A program made the translations under genes and the position numbers. DNA of 64,000 nucleotides. Source: Pseudomonas putida. GTDB lineage: Bacteria; Pseudomonadota; Gammaproteobacteria; Pseudomonadales; Pseudomonadaceae. Positions 1-9,352 of the stretch are shown one piece after another (within the stretch, counting starts at the first letter, position 1; each line of letters opens with the position of its first letter). Location of the stretch: NCBI RefSeq assembly GCF_003228315.1, contig NZ_CP029693.1:2984001-3048000 (forward strand), written 5' to 3'. The notes under the pieces are model-generated. The model was given only the letters and a program-made list of their open reading frames with translations, had not been told where the DNA came from and searched no databases.

Positions 1-209
1 TTGATCGAAATGGTCAGGACCTGGGTGTTGTTGTCCTGGGGCAAGGCTTCGCTGGAAACCTTGGGCAGATCAACTTTCACGCCCTGATTGAGCATCGGCG
101 CGGTCACCATGAAGATGACCAGCAGTACCAACATCACGTCGATGTAAGGCACTACGTTCATCTCGGCGACCGGCTTGCGCTTGTGTCGGGCTCGAGCGAT
201 TAAAGCCAT
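1..209 (-). CDS. tolR: TolR, N-terminal part (runs off the window edge)
   Basis: Inner-membrane subunit of the Tol-Pal proton-driven envelope machine; with TolQ it converts the proton motive force into movement of TolA during outer-membrane constriction. The 69 visible residues start MALIARARHK, have a short basic cytoplasmic tail, then one transmembrane helix (about 20-42) with the essential membrane aspartate at residue 24 in PYIDVM. The family is about 150 residues, so the periplasmic half lies outside the window. The ATG at 209 follows the tolQ stop by 14 bases, in the usual tolQ-tolR order, so co-transcription is expected. ExbD is the alternative, but the ybgC-tolQ neighbourhood fixes TolR. 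Confidence 0.93.
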   Translation of the reverse strand, partial: MALIARARHKRKPVAEMNVVPYIDVMLVLLVIFMVTAPMLNQGVKVDLPKVSSEALPQDNNTQVLTISI

Positions 210-223
210 TGGAAATTACCTGC

Positions 224-919
224 TTATTCTTCGCTGGTGTGCACTTTGCGGTGCAGGATCGCCTGGAACTCATCGGCGAAGGTGTAGTAGCGGCTCAGCA
301 GGGTTTCGCTGCGAGCGGAGAAGCGGTTGTAGGCAATTACCGCCGGAATCGCAGCGAACAGACCAATCGCAGTGGCGATCAGGGCTTCAGCAATACCTGG
401 CGCCACGGTGGCCAGGGTCGCTTGCTGGGCAGTTGCCAGACCACGGAAGGAGTTCATGATGCCCCAGACGGTACCGAACAGACCGATGTACGGGCTGACG
501 GAACCAACGGTGGCCAGGAAAGGCAGGCTCTGTTCGAGCTTTTCTTCTTCGCGGGAAATCGCTACGCGCATGGCACGGGCCACACCCTCCATGACCGCTT
601 CCGGGTCAACACCAGGCTGCTGGCGCAGACGGGAGAATTCCTTGAAGCCGGCGCGGAAGATCTGCTCGACACCCGAATCCGGATCCGGGTTGCTGCCCGC
701 CTGGCGATAGAGTTTGGACAGGTCGATACCCGACCAGAAGCGCTCTTCGAAGCTCTCCAGGGCACGTCGACCGGCGCGCAGCAGGTTGCTGCGCTGAAAG
801 ATCATGATCCATGAGGTCACCGATGCGGCTACCAGGGTCAGCATTACCAGTTGCACCACGATACTGGCATTGCTGACCAGGCTCCACATGGAGGAATGGT
901 CGACGACGTTAGCTTCCAC
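224..919 (-). CDS. tolQ: TolQ, Tol-Pal proton channel subunit
   Basis: 231-residue polytopic inner-membrane protein that forms the proton channel with TolR and energises TolA-Pal for cell division and outer-membrane integrity. One N-terminal transmembrane helix lies near 15-40, followed by a long cytoplasmic domain and two conserved helices near 132-155 and 165-190 containing the family motifs [11 protein letters not shown] and [13 protein letters not shown]. The length is normal for TolQ. Its start overlaps the end of ybgC by 11 bases, so translation is probably coupled; tolR follows directly. ExbB is excluded by the ybgC and tolR neighbours. Confidence 0.95.
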   Translation of the reverse strand: MEANVVDHSSMWSLVSNASIVVQLVMLTLVAASVTSWIMIFQRSNLLRAGRRALESFEERFWSGIDLSKLYRQAGSNPDPDSGVEQIFRAGFKEFSRLRQQPGVDPEAVMEGVARAMRVAISREEEKLEQSLPFLATVGSVSPYIGLFGTVWGIMNSFRGLATAQQATLATVAPGIAEALIATAIGLFAAIPAVIAYNRFSARSETLLSRYYTFADEFQAILHRKVHTSEE

Positions 920-1376
920 GCTTTATCTCCTGCGTTGAGTGTGTACCCGCGCCGCTCACGTCGGCAAAGGCCGCTCGTAGAGCTTCGGGAATGGCCCGGG
1001 GTTTCAAGCTGTTGGTGCGCACACAGGCCACCAGAAACTGCCCTTCGCAGAGCAGTACGTTATCCGTAGCCCGCCTGACCTGTTGTTTGAAGCGCAGGCT
1101 GGCACGGTTCAATTCGATTACTTCAGCGCTTACCAGCAACTCGTCATCCAGTCGCGCCGGCGCGTGGTAACGCGCTTCGCTGGAGTGCACGACGAACAAC
1201 AGGTCCTCCCCTGCCAGCTGTGATTGGGCAAAGCCCAGATCGCGTAGCCGCTCGGTTCGAGCCCGTTCCATAAACTTGAGGTAATTAACGTAATACACGA
1301 TGCCACCCGCATCGGTGTCCTCGTAATAAACGCGACAACGATGTGCGAAAGGCTCAAGCCCGTTTTGCGCGCGCAT
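909..1376 (-). CDS. ybgC: YbgC, hotdog-fold acyl-CoA thioesterase of the tol operon
   Basis: 155-residue 4-hydroxybenzoyl-CoA-thioesterase-like protein. It hydrolyses acyl-CoA or acyl-ACP thioesters in the cytoplasm and is the conserved first gene of tol-pal operons, with a proposed link to phospholipid metabolism. The N-terminal signature [15 protein letters not shown] (about residues 15-29) carries the catalytic aspartate, followed by the conserved [10 protein letters not shown]. Length and position immediately before tolQ match the family. The start at 1376 gives the usual N-terminus, and the 126-base gap back to ruvB probably holds a promoter. Physiological substrate not visible from sequence. 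Confidence 0.93.
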   Translation of the reverse strand: MRAQNGLEPFAHRCRVYYEDTDAGGIVYYVNYLKFMERARTERLRDLGFAQSQLAGEDLLFVVHSSEARYHAPARLDDELLVSAEVIELNRASLRFKQQVRRATDNVLLCEGQFLVACVRTNSLKPRAIPEALRAAFADVSGAGTHSTQEIKRGS

Positions 1377-1502
1377 ACTCTAGTGCTTACTCCTCGGGTT
1401 GCCAATCCGGCAGGCAACTGTTTTTCAATGTTCTGCGGCTTTCTCGCGAAAGTACGGTCCTGAGACAGCACAATGCCCGAAAAATCAGCCCGCAAAAGTT
1501 AA

Positions 1503-2564
1503 TTAATCGTCCACGGCGTCGAGGAACTCGTCTACCACGGGCATTTCACCCAATCGTGACGGAATGTTTAAACCGAAGTGCAGGTAAGCATGCCGGGTCA
1601 CCACCCGCCCACGCGGGGTGCGCATGATGTAGCCCTGCTGAATCAGGTAGGGCTCCAGCACATCCTCAATGGTGTGGCGCTCTTCGCTGATAGCAGCGGC
1701 GAGGCTGTCCACACCAACCGGTCCGCCGTCGAACTTCTCGATCATGGTCAACAACAGGCGTCGATCCTGATGATCGAAGCCACGTTCATCGACATCCAGC
1801 AGGTTCAAGGCCATATCGGCAACAGACTTGGTGATGTGACCCTTGGCACGAACTTCGGCGAAGTCCCGCACCCGGCGCAGCAGACGGTTGGCGATCCGAG
1901 GGGTACCACGAGCACGTCGGGCGATTTCGAACGCACCCTCCGGGTCCAGCGGCAAGCCGAGAATGCTTGCCGAACGACTGACAATCGTCGACAGGTCGGC
2001 GTTGCTGTAGAACTCCAGGCGCTGAACGATCCCGAATCGGTCGCGCAGCGGGTTGGTCAGCATCCCCGCCCGCGTGGTCGCGCCGACCAGAGTGAAAGGC
2101 GGCAGATCGAGCTTGATCGAACGCGCAGCCGGGCCTTCACCGATCATGATGTCGAGCTGGAAATCCTCCATGGCCGGGTACAGCACTTCTTCGACTATCG
2201 GAGACAGACGATGGATCTCATCGATGAACAGCACGTCATGAGGTTCGAGATTGGTCAGCAGCGCCGCCAGATCGCCCGGTCGCTCCAGGACCGGCCCCGA
2301 AGTGCTTTTGATCGAGACACCCATTTCCTGGGCAATGATGTTGGCCAGGGTGGTTTTGCCCAGGCCCGGAGGACCAAATATCAGCGTGTGATCCAGGGAT
2401 TCGCTGCGCCCACGAGCAGCCTGGATGAACAGTTCCATCTGCTCGCGAACGGTCGGCTGGCCGATGTATTCGGCCAGGCTGACTGGGCGAATCGCCCGAT
2501 CTTGCACTTCCTCGCGCTCACGGGGACTGCCTGTGGCTGTGATAAGACGATCAGCTTCAATCAC
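1503..2564 (-). CDS. ruvB: RuvB, Holliday-junction branch-migration ATPase
   Basis: 353-residue AAA+ motor that, as hexameric rings on RuvA-bound Holliday junctions, drives branch migration during recombinational repair. Walker [10 protein letters not shown] lies at about 64-72 and Walker B with the DEIH box near 115, followed by sensor motif GATTRAGML and a C-terminal winged-helix domain with the typical RTPRGRVVT stretch. Full length. The start codon at 2564 abuts the ruvA stop, so the two are co-translated; ruvC is upstream in the same direction, giving the classical ruvCAB order. Confidence 0.97.
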   Translation of the reverse strand: MIEADRLITATGSPREREEVQDRAIRPVSLAEYIGQPTVREQMELFIQAARGRSESLDHTLIFGPPGLGKTTLANIIAQEMGVSIKSTSGPVLERPGDLAALLTNLEPHDVLFIDEIHRLSPIVEEVLYPAMEDFQLDIMIGEGPAARSIKLDLPPFTLVGATTRAGMLTNPLRDRFGIVQRLEFYSNADLSTIVSRSASILGLPLDPEGAFEIARRARGTPRIANRLLRRVRDFAEVRAKGHITKSVADMALNLLDVDERGFDHQDRRLLLTMIEKFDGGPVGVDSLAAAISEERHTIEDVLEPYLIQQGYIMRTPRGRVVTRHAYLHFGLNIPSRLGEMPVVDEFLDAVDD

Positions 2565-3173
2565 TTAGATCATTCCCTTCAGGGCACGACGAATCATGTC
2601 TTCGCTGCTCAAACCTTTCTCCTTGATCGCGGAAATCGCCTTGCTGGCCTCCTGCGGCTTGTAGCCCAGGGAAATCAGCGCGCTGACCGCGTCGTTTTCC
2701 GCCATGTTGACCGGTGCCGGCCCGTCCGGCTGGTTCGGCACCAGGGCAAACATGGCCGGCACCGTTTCCCAGGCCTTGAAGCGGTCCTTGAGTTCAACCA
2801 GCAGGCGCTCGGCGGTTTTCTTGCCAACGCCCGGCACCTTGGTCAATGCAGAGGTGTCCTGGGATTGCACGCAACGGATCAGCTCGTCGACTTCCAGACT
2901 CGACATCAAGGCCAGGGCCAGTTTCGGCCCTACACCATTAAGACGGATCAACTCGCGAAAAAAGTCTCGCTCGCGCTTGCCGACGAAACCATAGAGTAAC
3001 TGCGCGTCTTCGCGCACAACTAAATGGGTGTGCAAGGTCAGCGGCTCACCGACCGACGGCAAGCGATAAAGTGTGGTCATGGGCACTTCAAGCTCATACC
3101 CCAAACCGTTTACATCCAGAATCAGGTGCGGCGGCTGTTTCTCAGCCAGTGTGCCGCGCAAGCGTCCAATCAC
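2565..3173 (-). CDS. ruvA: RuvA, Holliday-junction recognition subunit
   Basis: 202-residue protein that binds the four-way junction as a tetramer and loads RuvB rings. It starts [12 protein letters not shown], has the N-terminal OB domain (1-65), two helix-hairpin-helix motifs ([12 protein letters not shown] and [12 protein letters not shown]) that contact DNA, and a C-terminal three-helix domain (from about 150) that contacts RuvB. Normal length. The ATG at 3173 lies 111 bases after the ruvC stop; no terminator is evident between them. Confidence 0.97.
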   Translation of the reverse strand: MIGRLRGTLAEKQPPHLILDVNGLGYELEVPMTTLYRLPSVGEPLTLHTHLVVREDAQLLYGFVGKRERDFFRELIRLNGVGPKLALALMSSLEVDELIRCVQSQDTSALTKVPGVGKKTAERLLVELKDRFKAWETVPAMFALVPNQPDGPAPVNMAENDAVSALISLGYKPQEASKAISAIKEKGLSSEDMIRRALKGMI

Positions 3174-3284
3174 GTTACAGATCCTTGAGCGTTGGCCGGC
3201 ACGATACCGGCGACTGACAGAGCGAGGGCCTTGCGCCAGCCCGGGCGCAAATCCCTGATTCCATGAAATTGACTGCCGATGCTA

Positions 3285-3809
3285 TCAGAGACGCAGGCGC
3301 CCGCCACGACTGCGTGCCGCGCCCAACCCGTGAGGCAACAGGCTGGAGCGAGTGTGAGCGTGACAAATGGCAATGGCCAAGGCGTCCGAGGCATCGATCT
3401 GCGGCTTGCTGGTCAGTTTAAGCATGTGCATGACCATCATCTGCACCTGCTCCTTGTTGGCCGCACCGGTGCCGACCACCGCCTGCTTGACCTGAGTCGC
3501 GGTGTACTCGGCAATCTCCAGACTTTCCTCCGCGCCCGCGACAATGGCGGCACCACGGGCCTGCCCCAGTTTCAACGCGGAATCGGCGTTACGCGCCATG
3601 AAGACCTTTTCGATCCCCATTGTCACCGGCTTGTAGGTCTGAATGATCTCCCGCACCCCGCGGTAGACGATCTGCAGGCGCTCATGCAGCTCGCCAGCGC
3701 CGGTACGGATGCAACCGGAGGCCACGTACTCGCAGCCACGCCCGGTATCGCGTACCACGCCATAACCAGTGATGCGTGAACCGGGGTCGATACCAAGAAT
3801 TAAAGTCAT
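3285..3809 (-). CDS. ruvC: RuvC, Holliday-junction resolvase
   Basis: 174-residue RNase-H-fold endonuclease that cuts Holliday junctions after RuvAB migration. The start is placed at 3809 ([11 protein letters not shown]); the open frame continues 33 codons upstream, but that extension reaches into a REP element and is not family-like. Catalytic acidic residues are visible: Asp8 in GIDPGS, Glu in MGIEKVF, and the pair in QIDASDALA. Length is normal. A paired REP element separates it from yebC. Confidence 0.96.
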   Translation of the reverse strand: MTLILGIDPGSRITGYGVVRDTGRGCEYVASGCIRTGAGELHERLQIVYRGVREIIQTYKPVTMGIEKVFMARNADSALKLGQARGAAIVAGAEESLEIAEYTATQVKQAVVGTGAANKEQVQMMVMHMLKLTSKPQIDASDALAIAICHAHTRSSLLPHGLGAARSRGGRLRL

Positions 3810-3860
3810 AACGCCTGCGGGTAGGTAAAAGCACGAATTCAAAAATAACGAATAACCCAA

Positions 3861-3951
3861 TGCGGGAGCGGGCTTGCTCGCGAATACGGTTTTACATTCA
3901 GCAACCATGTTGCCTGAAAACCCGCATTCGCGGGCAAGCCCGCTCCCACAA
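3861..3951. repeat. REPIN A (two inverted REP sequences)
   Basis: Inverted REP pair between yebC and ruvC: left arm 3861-3885 (GGGAGCGGGCTTGCTCGCG core), right arm about 3925-3951 (complementary orientation, ending CTCCCACA). Typical Pseudomonas REP doublet in a gap between two codirectional genes. It could form a large hairpin in the transcript. Confidence 0.9.
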
Positions 3952-3967
3952 TGTATCTTGGTTGTCC

Positions 3968-4714
3968 TTAGCCGAGCTGCGCTGCGACCGACTCCGGAAT
4001 ATCGGCATTGGAGTAGACGTTCTGCACGTCATCGAGGTCTTCGAGCATATCGATCAGCTTGAGAACCTTTTCCGCGCCCTCCAGATCCAGTTCGGCACTG
4101 GTGGTCGGGAGCATGACGATTTCCGCATCGGTGCCTTTGAAGCCAGCTGCCTCAAGCGCGTTACGCACGGAATAGAAGCCGGCAAACGAAGTGAACACAT
4201 CGATTGAGCCATCGTCGTTGGTCACCACGTCATCGGCGTCAGCCTCCAGGGCCGCTTCCGTCAACGCATCCTCATCGACGCCTGGCGCAAAGCTGATCTG
4301 CCCCTTGCGCTCAAACAGATATGCCACCGAACCATCAGTGCCGAGATTACCCCCACACTTGCTGAACGCATGGCGCACGGCAGCAGCGGTACGGTTGCGG
4401 TTGTCGGTCATGCATTCGACCATCACTGCAACGCCGCCGGGCCCGTAACCTTCATAAGTCAGCTCTTCAACGTTGTCGGCTTCGGTCGCTCCCGCGCCAC
4501 GGGCGATGGCGCGATCGATGATATCGCGGCTCATGTTCGCGCCCAGCGCCTTGTCCAGGGCCAGACGCAGACGTGGATTGGAACCCGGATCGCCACCGCC
4601 CTGGCGGGCTGCGACGGTCAGTTCACGAATCCACTTGGTGAAGATCTTGCCTCTCTTGGCGTCCTGACGTTCTTTGCGGTGCTTGATGTTCGCCCACTTG
4701 GAATGACCAGCCAT
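3968..4714 (-). CDS. yebC: YebC/PmpR family transcriptional regulator
   Basis: 248-residue TACO1/YebC protein. The start at 4714 gives the invariant [23 protein letters not shown]-terminus; the open frame runs 61 codons further but across the aspS terminator, so that part is rejected. Conserved blocks [15 protein letters not shown] and [15 protein letters not shown] are present. In P. aeruginosa the gene next to ruvC (pmpR) represses quinolone signalling genes; other YebC proteins assist translation of proline stretches. It lies between aspS and ruvCAB, with its own terminator-separated leader, so it probably has its own promoter. Confidence 0.95.
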   Translation of the reverse strand: MAGHSKWANIKHRKERQDAKRGKIFTKWIRELTVAARQGGGDPGSNPRLRLALDKALGANMSRDIIDRAIARGAGATEADNVEELTYEGYGPGGVAVMVECMTDNRNRTAAAVRHAFSKCGGNLGTDGSVAYLFERKGQISFAPGVDEDALTEAALEADADDVVTNDDGSIDVFTSFAGFYSVRNALEAAGFKGTDAEIVMLPTTSAELDLEGAEKVLKLIDMLEDLDDVQNVYSNADIPESVAAQLG

Positions 4715-4795
4715 AACTCGCTCCGAATTCACTTTGGAACATTGCCCGCCACGCCTTGAGGCGCCAGCCGGCAAACAAAAATATCGACCATACCC

Positions 4796-4826
4796 AAAAA
4801 GAAAAGGCGCATCCGAAGATGCGCCC
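4796..4826 (-). terminator. Rho-independent terminator of aspS
   Basis: Reading the minus strand: perfect 8-bp stem GGCGCATC/GATGCGCC closed by a TTCG tetraloop (4806-4825), followed by a T-rich tract (complement of the A run at 4796-4805). It lies 12 bases after the aspS stop codon. Confidence 0.93.
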
Positions 4827-4838
4827 TTCAGATCAGCC

Positions 4839-6614
4839 TTACTCGGCTTTAGGCGTTTCGCGCAAACGAATGTGCAGTTCGCGCAGGGCCTTGGCATCCA
4901 CCTGACCCGGTGCCTGGGTCATGACGTCTGCAGCGCTCTGGGTTTTCGGGAAGGCGATCACTTCGCGGATCGACTGGGCGCCGGTCATCAGCATCACCAA
5001 GCGGTCCAGACCGAACGCCAGGCCACCGTGCGGTGGTGCGCCGTATTTCAGGGCGTCGAGCAGGAAGCCGAATTTCTCTTCCTGTTCCGCTTCGTTGATA
5101 CCCAGCAGACGGAACACAGTCTGCTGCATCTCTTTACGGTGGATACGGATGGAACCGCCACCCAGCTCGGTACCGTTCAGCACCATGTCGTAAGCGCGGG
5201 ACAGTGCGGTGGCCGGATTGGCCTCCAACTCTGCCGGGGTGCACTTCGGCGCGGTGAACGGGTGGTGCAAGGCAGTGAAGCTGCCGTCGTCGTTCTCTTC
5301 GAACATCGGGAAGTCGACGACCCACATCGGAGCCCATTCGCAAGTCAGCAGGTTGAAATCGTGACCAACCTTGATCCGCAGCGCGCCCAGGGCTTCGCTG
5401 ACGATCTTGAACTTGTCCGCACCGAAGAACACGATGTCACCGTCAACTGCACCGACGCGATCGAGGATCACGTTCAGGGCGGCTTCAGGGATGTTCTTGA
5501 CGATTGGCGACTGCAGGCCTTCGACGCCTTTGGCGCGTTCGTTGACCTTGATGTACGCCAGGCCCTTGGCACCGTAGATGCCGACGAACTTGGTGTAGTC
5601 ATCGATCTTGCTGCGCGGCATGCTCGCCCCGCCCGGTACGCGCAGTGCGGTTACACGGCATTTCGGATCGTTGGCCGGACCGCTGAAGACCTTGAATTCA
5701 ACGTCCTTGAGCTGGTCGGCAACGTCTACCAGTTCCAGCGGGTTACGCAGGTCCGGCTTGTCGGAGCCGTAGCGGCGCATGGCTTCTTCGAAGGTCATGT
5801 GCGGGAAATCGCCGAATTCCAGACCCAGCACTTCCTTGAACAGGTTGCGGATCATGCCTTCGGTCAGGCCCATGATGTCTTTTTCATCGAGGAAGCTGGT
5901 CTCGATGTCGATCTGGGTGAATTCCGGCTGACGGTCGGCACGCAGGTCTTCGTCGCGGAAGCACTTGGCGATCTGGTAGTAACGATCGAAGCCGGCAACC
6001 ATCAACAGTTGCTTGAACAGCTGTGGCGACTGCGGCAAGGCGAAGAACGAGCCGGCGTGAGTACGGCTAGGTACGAGGTAGTCGCGGGCACCTTCCGGAG
6101 TGGCACGGGTCAGGATCGGCGTTTCGACGTCGAGGAAGCCGTTTTCGTCCAGGTAGCGACGAATGCTGGTGGTCATGCGCGAACGCAGGCGCAGCTTCTC
6201 GGCCATTTCCGGACGACGCAGGTCCAGGAAACGATAGCGCAGGCGGGTTTCTTCACCGACGTCGGAGAACTCGTTCAGCGGGAACGGCGGGGTTTCGGCT
6301 TCGTTCAGCACTTCCAGCTCATAGCCCAGCACTTCGATCATGCCCGACGCCATGTTGGCATTCGTGGCACCGGCAGGACGCAGGCGAACCTTGCCGGTGA
6401 TCTTCACGACGTATTCGCTGCGCACGCGGTCGGCGGCGGCGAAGGTTTCAGCGCGATCAGGGTCGAATACCACCTGAGCCAGGCCGTCACGATCACGGAT
6501 ATCGAGGAAAATCACCCCACCGTGGTCACGGCGACGGTGAACCCATCCGCAAAGGGTAATTTCCTGGCCGTCCAGGCTTTCGTTCAGTTGGCCGCAATAA
6601 TGGCTGCGCATCAT
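4839..6614 (-). CDS. aspS: Aspartyl-tRNA synthetase (probably non-discriminating AspRS)
   Basis: 591-residue class II synthetase that charges tRNA-Asp and, in pseudomonads, also tRNA-Asn for GatCAB amidation. N-terminal OB anticodon domain (1-105), catalytic domain with motif 2 [16 protein letters not shown] and motif 3 [13 protein letters not shown], and the bacterial GAD insertion between them. Residue 31 is histidine (RRRDHGG); studies of P. aeruginosa AspRS tie a histidine here to relaxed tRNA specificity, whereas the E. coli enzyme has leucine. It is flanked by the FmdB-like gene upstream and a strong terminator downstream. Confidence 0.96.
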   Translation of the reverse strand: MMRSHYCGQLNESLDGQEITLCGWVHRRRDHGGVIFLDIRDRDGLAQVVFDPDRAETFAAADRVRSEYVVKITGKVRLRPAGATNANMASGMIEVLGYELEVLNEAETPPFPLNEFSDVGEETRLRYRFLDLRRPEMAEKLRLRSRMTTSIRRYLDENGFLDVETPILTRATPEGARDYLVPSRTHAGSFFALPQSPQLFKQLLMVAGFDRYYQIAKCFRDEDLRADRQPEFTQIDIETSFLDEKDIMGLTEGMIRNLFKEVLGLEFGDFPHMTFEEAMRRYGSDKPDLRNPLELVDVADQLKDVEFKVFSGPANDPKCRVTALRVPGGASMPRSKIDDYTKFVGIYGAKGLAYIKVNERAKGVEGLQSPIVKNIPEAALNVILDRVGAVDGDIVFFGADKFKIVSEALGALRIKVGHDFNLLTCEWAPMWVVDFPMFEENDDGSFTALHHPFTAPKCTPAELEANPATALSRAYDMVLNGTELGGGSIRIHRKEMQQTVFRLLGINEAEQEEKFGFLLDALKYGAPPHGGLAFGLDRLVMLMTGAQSIREVIAFPKTQSAADVMTQAPGQVDAKALRELHIRLRETPKAE

Positions 6615-6723
6615 GGTCGTGGTTTCACTTCTCGTAATTCGACATTCGGTTGGAGACCTTGCACCTATCGGCTGACCGATGCGGCAAGGCGCTCACGTGT
6701 GTGATCAGTTCAGAGCATGAACC

Positions 6724-6945
6724 CTAGTCAGCTTTGTCGCCGCCGGCCAGATTCTTCTTCGAACCGGTCTTGAAATCGGTCTCGTACCAGCCATTGCCGC
6801 TGAGGCGGAAACCCGGCATGGACAACATCTTCTTGAGCTCTGGCGCCTGGCATGCAGGGCAGTCGACCAGCGGCGGCGCGCTGATCTTTTGAATGGCTTC
6901 CAACTGATGACCACAGGAAGCACATTGGTAATCGTACATCGGCAT
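6724..6945 (-). CDS. FmdB-type zinc ribbon protein
   Basis: 73-residue protein of the FmdB/CxxC_CxxC_SSSS family. It has two CxxC knuckles (C8/C11 and C29/C32) that form a zinc ribbon, then a conserved MPGFRLSGNGWYETD segment and a short basic tail. The family is widely conserved next to aspS in gammaproteobacteria; its function is not established (regulatory and translational roles have been guessed from the name). The ATG at 6945 begins MPMYDYQC, the standard start. The gap of 109 bases to aspS holds no clear terminator, so one transcript is likely. Confidence 0.88.
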   Translation of the reverse strand: MPMYDYQCASCGHQLEAIQKISAPPLVDCPACQAPELKKMLSMPGFRLSGNGWYETDFKTGSKKNLAGGDKAD

Positions 6946-7067
6946 GGGGTTGTCTCGGCGATCAGATTGCTACCGCGCACGCTGGGTATTGCGGCAAAGA
7001 GCGGGATTATATCCATTAAATGCAGCCTGTGCAGCCGTAAGACTGCACAGATCGACATGCTGCGCTT

Positions 7068-7418
7068 TCATTGCCGAGACTGGAGCATGGCAGCAGATTC
7101 CGCTTCCTTTAAGCTATGCACAACGCAGATTACCCGCACCAGCCCACTGAAGTTCTTTACACCACCATGGCGCAAATGGACCTCACGATCCAGGTGGGAC
7201 AGCAATGCACTGACCGAACAGCAATTGACTTTGGCCATTGCGCCCAAGATATCCCAATAAACCTGTTCAAGCCGCAAACAGGTCGCGAAGCCATTGAGCC
7301 GCACCGACCGGGACAATGGCTGGGCCAGCCCCATATCGAATTCGCTGGCAAAGGGATCATTCCTGATTCCCTTGAGCGATTGCCCCCTCCTCTCACTTTT
7401 CCTGTTGTCATGAACCAT
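7068..7418 (-). CDS. Ribbon-helix-helix domain protein (PF13467-like)
   Basis: 116-residue small protein with a core RSVRLNGFATCLRLEQVYW...CSVSALLSHLDREVHLRHGGVKNFSGLVRV that I recognise as the RHH_4 type of ribbon-helix-helix domain found in many Pseudomonas genomes. Such domains usually bind DNA as dimers; no target is known to me. The start at 7418 is chosen because GGAG lies ten bases upstream (AAAGGAG near 7428-7434); an internal ATG at 7334 (MGLAQPL) lacks a ribosome site but sits exactly where the conserved region begins. It is a single gene, codirectional with dps and fmdB. The last 25 residues are divergent. Confidence 0.75.
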   Translation of the reverse strand: MVHDNRKSERRGQSLKGIRNDPFASEFDMGLAQPLSRSVRLNGFATCLRLEQVYWDILGAMAKVNCCSVSALLSHLDREVHLRHGGVKNFSGLVRVICVVHSLKEAESAAMLQSRQ

Positions 7419-7688
7419 ACCGCTGACACTCCTTTGCCATACCTGGTTTCATAGAGTTTGTGGGCTCATGGAACCGCGAGGACAAAGTTATATCCAGATG
7501 ACTTTTTGCCTCTATCTGTAGGAGAAGCCAACAGTTGCGGGTAGATCCGGGAGAGCGTCCTACGCCGAACCTTTTCCTGGTCCGACAGACGAAATTTCGC
7601 TCAACAAGCAGGCATTTTTCGAGGAAACCCGCTTCGAACATGGGAAGCAACGCGCGAACAAACCCAAAGGTGCATTCGCGCGCAAGTG
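7419..7688. other. Intergenic stretch between dps and the RHH gene
   Basis: About 270 bases with no convincing gene. An 80-codon minus-strand frame (7408-7650) begins MLPMFEAGF but has no recognisable domain, biased composition or ribosome site worth trusting. Probably leader/promoter sequence for the RHH gene. Confidence 0.5.
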
Positions 7689-8159
7689 TTACTGATCGAG
7701 CAGGGCGCGAAGCATCCAGGCGGTTTTTTCGTGTACCTGCATGCGCTGGGTCAGCAGGTCAGCGGTGGGCTCGTCACTGACCTTGTCCAGCAATGGAAAA
7801 ATTCCGCGAGCCGTACGCGTCACAGCCTCCTGCCCTTCAACCAGTTGCCTGATCATGTCTTCGGCGGCCGGCACACCCTCTTCCTCTTTAATGGAGGACA
7901 GTCGAGCGTAAATCGCGTAGGCGCCCGGAGCGGGAAACCCGAGGGCACGAATGCGCTCGGCGATCAAATCGACCGCAAGTGCCAGCTCGTTGTATTGCTC
8001 TTCGAACATCAAATGCAGCGTGCGAAACATGGGCCCGGTGACGTTCCAGTGGAAGTTATGGGTCTTCAAATAAAGTACGTAAGTGTCCGACAGCAGTCGC
8101 GAAAGACCCTCGACGATGGACTTGCGGTCCTCTTCACTGATACCGATATCGATTGCCAT
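7689..8159 (-). CDS. dps: Dps-family ferritin-like DNA protection protein
   Basis: 156-residue DNA-binding ferritin-like protein that oxidises and stores iron in a dodecamer and protects DNA in stationary phase and under peroxide stress. The ferroxidase signature is intact: [10 protein letters not shown], then [22 protein letters not shown] supplying the His, Asp and Glu ligands across the dimer interface. The N-terminus [15 protein letters not shown] matches Pseudomonas Dps-like proteins. The start at 8159 is followed upstream by a 308-base gap shared with the divergent cold-shock gene, where stress promoters would be expected. Confidence 0.9.
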   Translation of the reverse strand: MAIDIGISEEDRKSIVEGLSRLLSDTYVLYLKTHNFHWNVTGPMFRTLHLMFEEQYNELALAVDLIAERIRALGFPAPGAYAIYARLSSIKEEEGVPAAEDMIRQLVEGQEAVTRTARGIFPLLDKVSDEPTADLLTQRMQVHEKTAWMLRALLDQ

Positions 8160-8467
8160 GCTTTTCCCCTAAAGGTGATGAGTTTCATCCGACAGGTGCA
8201 GGACCACTCTAGCAAGCCTGTCGTGGCATCGCTGCCCTGGACGTGCCCCGGCCGTGCGACAAATCGCCCCGATGCACCGCTGGACTCCTTGATTTGAGTA
8301 GCCACAAGCTTTGCTGTTAAATAGATGCCGTGTCGCTGGCGCCCTTATTTTCCGGGCACTGCGCATAGGCTGATATCAGATACGTGCTCAACGCCTCTTA
8401 TTGTTTCGAAGCGAACCGTGTCCTTTCAGCTCTTCCTTGTGATCCGTCTTAACGTGAGTCAATAAAA
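8160..8467. other. Divergent promoter region, dps / cold-shock gene
   Basis: 308 bases between two divergent starts. A ribosome-site-like GGGGAAAAG precedes dps on the minus strand. Nothing else in it is diagnostic; no ORF or strong hairpin. Confidence 0.5.
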
Positions 8468-9070
8468 ATGTTGAAAATAGTCCACCTGCTATTGGGCACG
8501 GCAGCCTTGCTGTTGTCCTTCATCCCTAGCCTGCGAACCGAAGCTGTTCCTTACCTGCAACAACCCGATGCGCTTTACCTGGCCCTGTTCGGCCTGCTCA
8601 ACCTGATCCTCGCTCCTGTCATCCCGAACTGGAACAAGGGTCCGCGTCATCACCTGCAAAACCTCGTCAGCGCTCTGCTGATGCTGGCCGTCGTACTGCA
8701 AACCCTTACGCTCATTGCACCAATGCCCGTCATTGCCGGCCAGCCAACGGTCCTGTTCAGCCTGATCGCCGCTTTCATCGCCGTCGTTCTGCATCTGGCC
8801 ATCAGCTTCTACAAATCGTCACCGGCCGCTGCTCCAACCAGCTATGACATGAGCAACCGCGATACTGGCACCGTCAAGTGGTTCAACACATCCAAGGGCT
8901 TCGGCTTCATTTCCCGCGACTCCGGCGACGATATTTTCGTGCACTTCCGGGCTATTCGCGGCGAAGGTCACCGCGTCCTGGTCGAAGGCCAGAGAGTAGA
9001 GTTCTCTGTCATGAACCGTGACAAGGGCCTGCAAGCCGAAGATGTGATCGCCGCCCTGCCGCGACGCTGA
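8468..9070 (+). CDS. Membrane-anchored cold-shock domain protein
   Basis: 200-residue protein with an unusual layout: residues 1-115 hold three to four hydrophobic helices (about 3-20, 35-52, 66-88, 94-113), then a short Ser/Ala-Pro linker and a complete cold-shock OB domain (133-198) with RNP1 KGFGFIS (143-149) and RNP2 IFVHF (156-160). CSD domains bind single-stranded RNA or DNA; here it should face the cytoplasm from the inner membrane. Typical CspA is 70 residues, so the N-terminal half is an added membrane anchor. Same arrangement occurs beside slyX in other pseudomonads as far as I recall. Followed by a strong terminator. Confidence 0.88.
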   Translation: MLKIVHLLLGTAALLLSFIPSLRTEAVPYLQQPDALYLALFGLLNLILAPVIPNWNKGPRHHLQNLVSALLMLAVVLQTLTLIAPMPVIAGQPTVLFSLIAAFIAVVLHLAISFYKSSPAAAPTSYDMSNRDTGTVKWFNTSKGFGFISRDSGDDIFVHFRAIRGEGHRVLVEGQRVEFSVMNRDKGLQAEDVIAALPRR

Positions 9071-9081
9071 TTCGAAGCCGT

Positions 9082-9122
9082 AAAAAAACCGCGAGCAGTT
9101 GTGCTGCTCGCGGTTTTTTTTT
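9082..9122 (+). terminator. Terminator of the cold-shock gene (bidirectional)
   Basis: Stem CCGCGAGCAG / CTGCTCGCGG with a TTGTG-type loop, A run on the left and nine T on the right. It can also end slyX-side transcripts read on the minus strand. Confidence 0.92.
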
Positions 9123-9142
9123 GCCTGGCTTTTTACTTGTTT

Positions 9143-9349
9143 TCAGTAATGTGGAGGCGGCGCTTCTTCTTCGAAGGTCTCAAACTGACCGGCCATCTCC
9201 TCCTGGCGCTTGAGCAATGCCGTCATTTGCGCTTGAAGACGTTCAACGACCCGTTGCTGCGCCGTCAGCACATCATTCAAGGCCTGGATGGTGTCATCCT
9301 GAAACGCCAACTGGCTCTCCAGATCGGTAACGCGATCTTCCAGGCTCAT
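9143..9349 (-). CDS. slyX: SlyX family coiled-coil protein
   Basis: 68-residue protein [21 protein letters not shown]..., a single long heptad-rich helix with a proline-rich tail ending PPPHY, which is the hallmark of SlyX. Function unknown despite broad conservation; the name comes from linkage to slyD in E. coli. Start at 9349 lies 3 bases after the HIT gene stop (9353), so the two are translated from one message. Confidence 0.92.
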   Translation of the reverse strand: MSLEDRVTDLESQLAFQDDTIQALNDVLTAQQRVVERLQAQMTALLKRQEEMAGQFETFEEEAPPPHY

Positions 9350-9352
9350 GGT

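Noticed and set aside
3810..3908. 33-codon N-terminal extension of RuvC
   Set aside because: Reads through one arm of REPIN A; RuvC starts at [10 protein letters not shown] in the family.
4734..6704. 656-codon open frame opposite aspS
   Set aside because: Antisense shadow of aspS without ribosome site or domains.
7408..7650. 80-codon frame (MLPMFEAGF...) on the minus strand
   Set aside because: No recognisable domain, no good ribosome site, and it overlaps the start of the better supported RHH gene.
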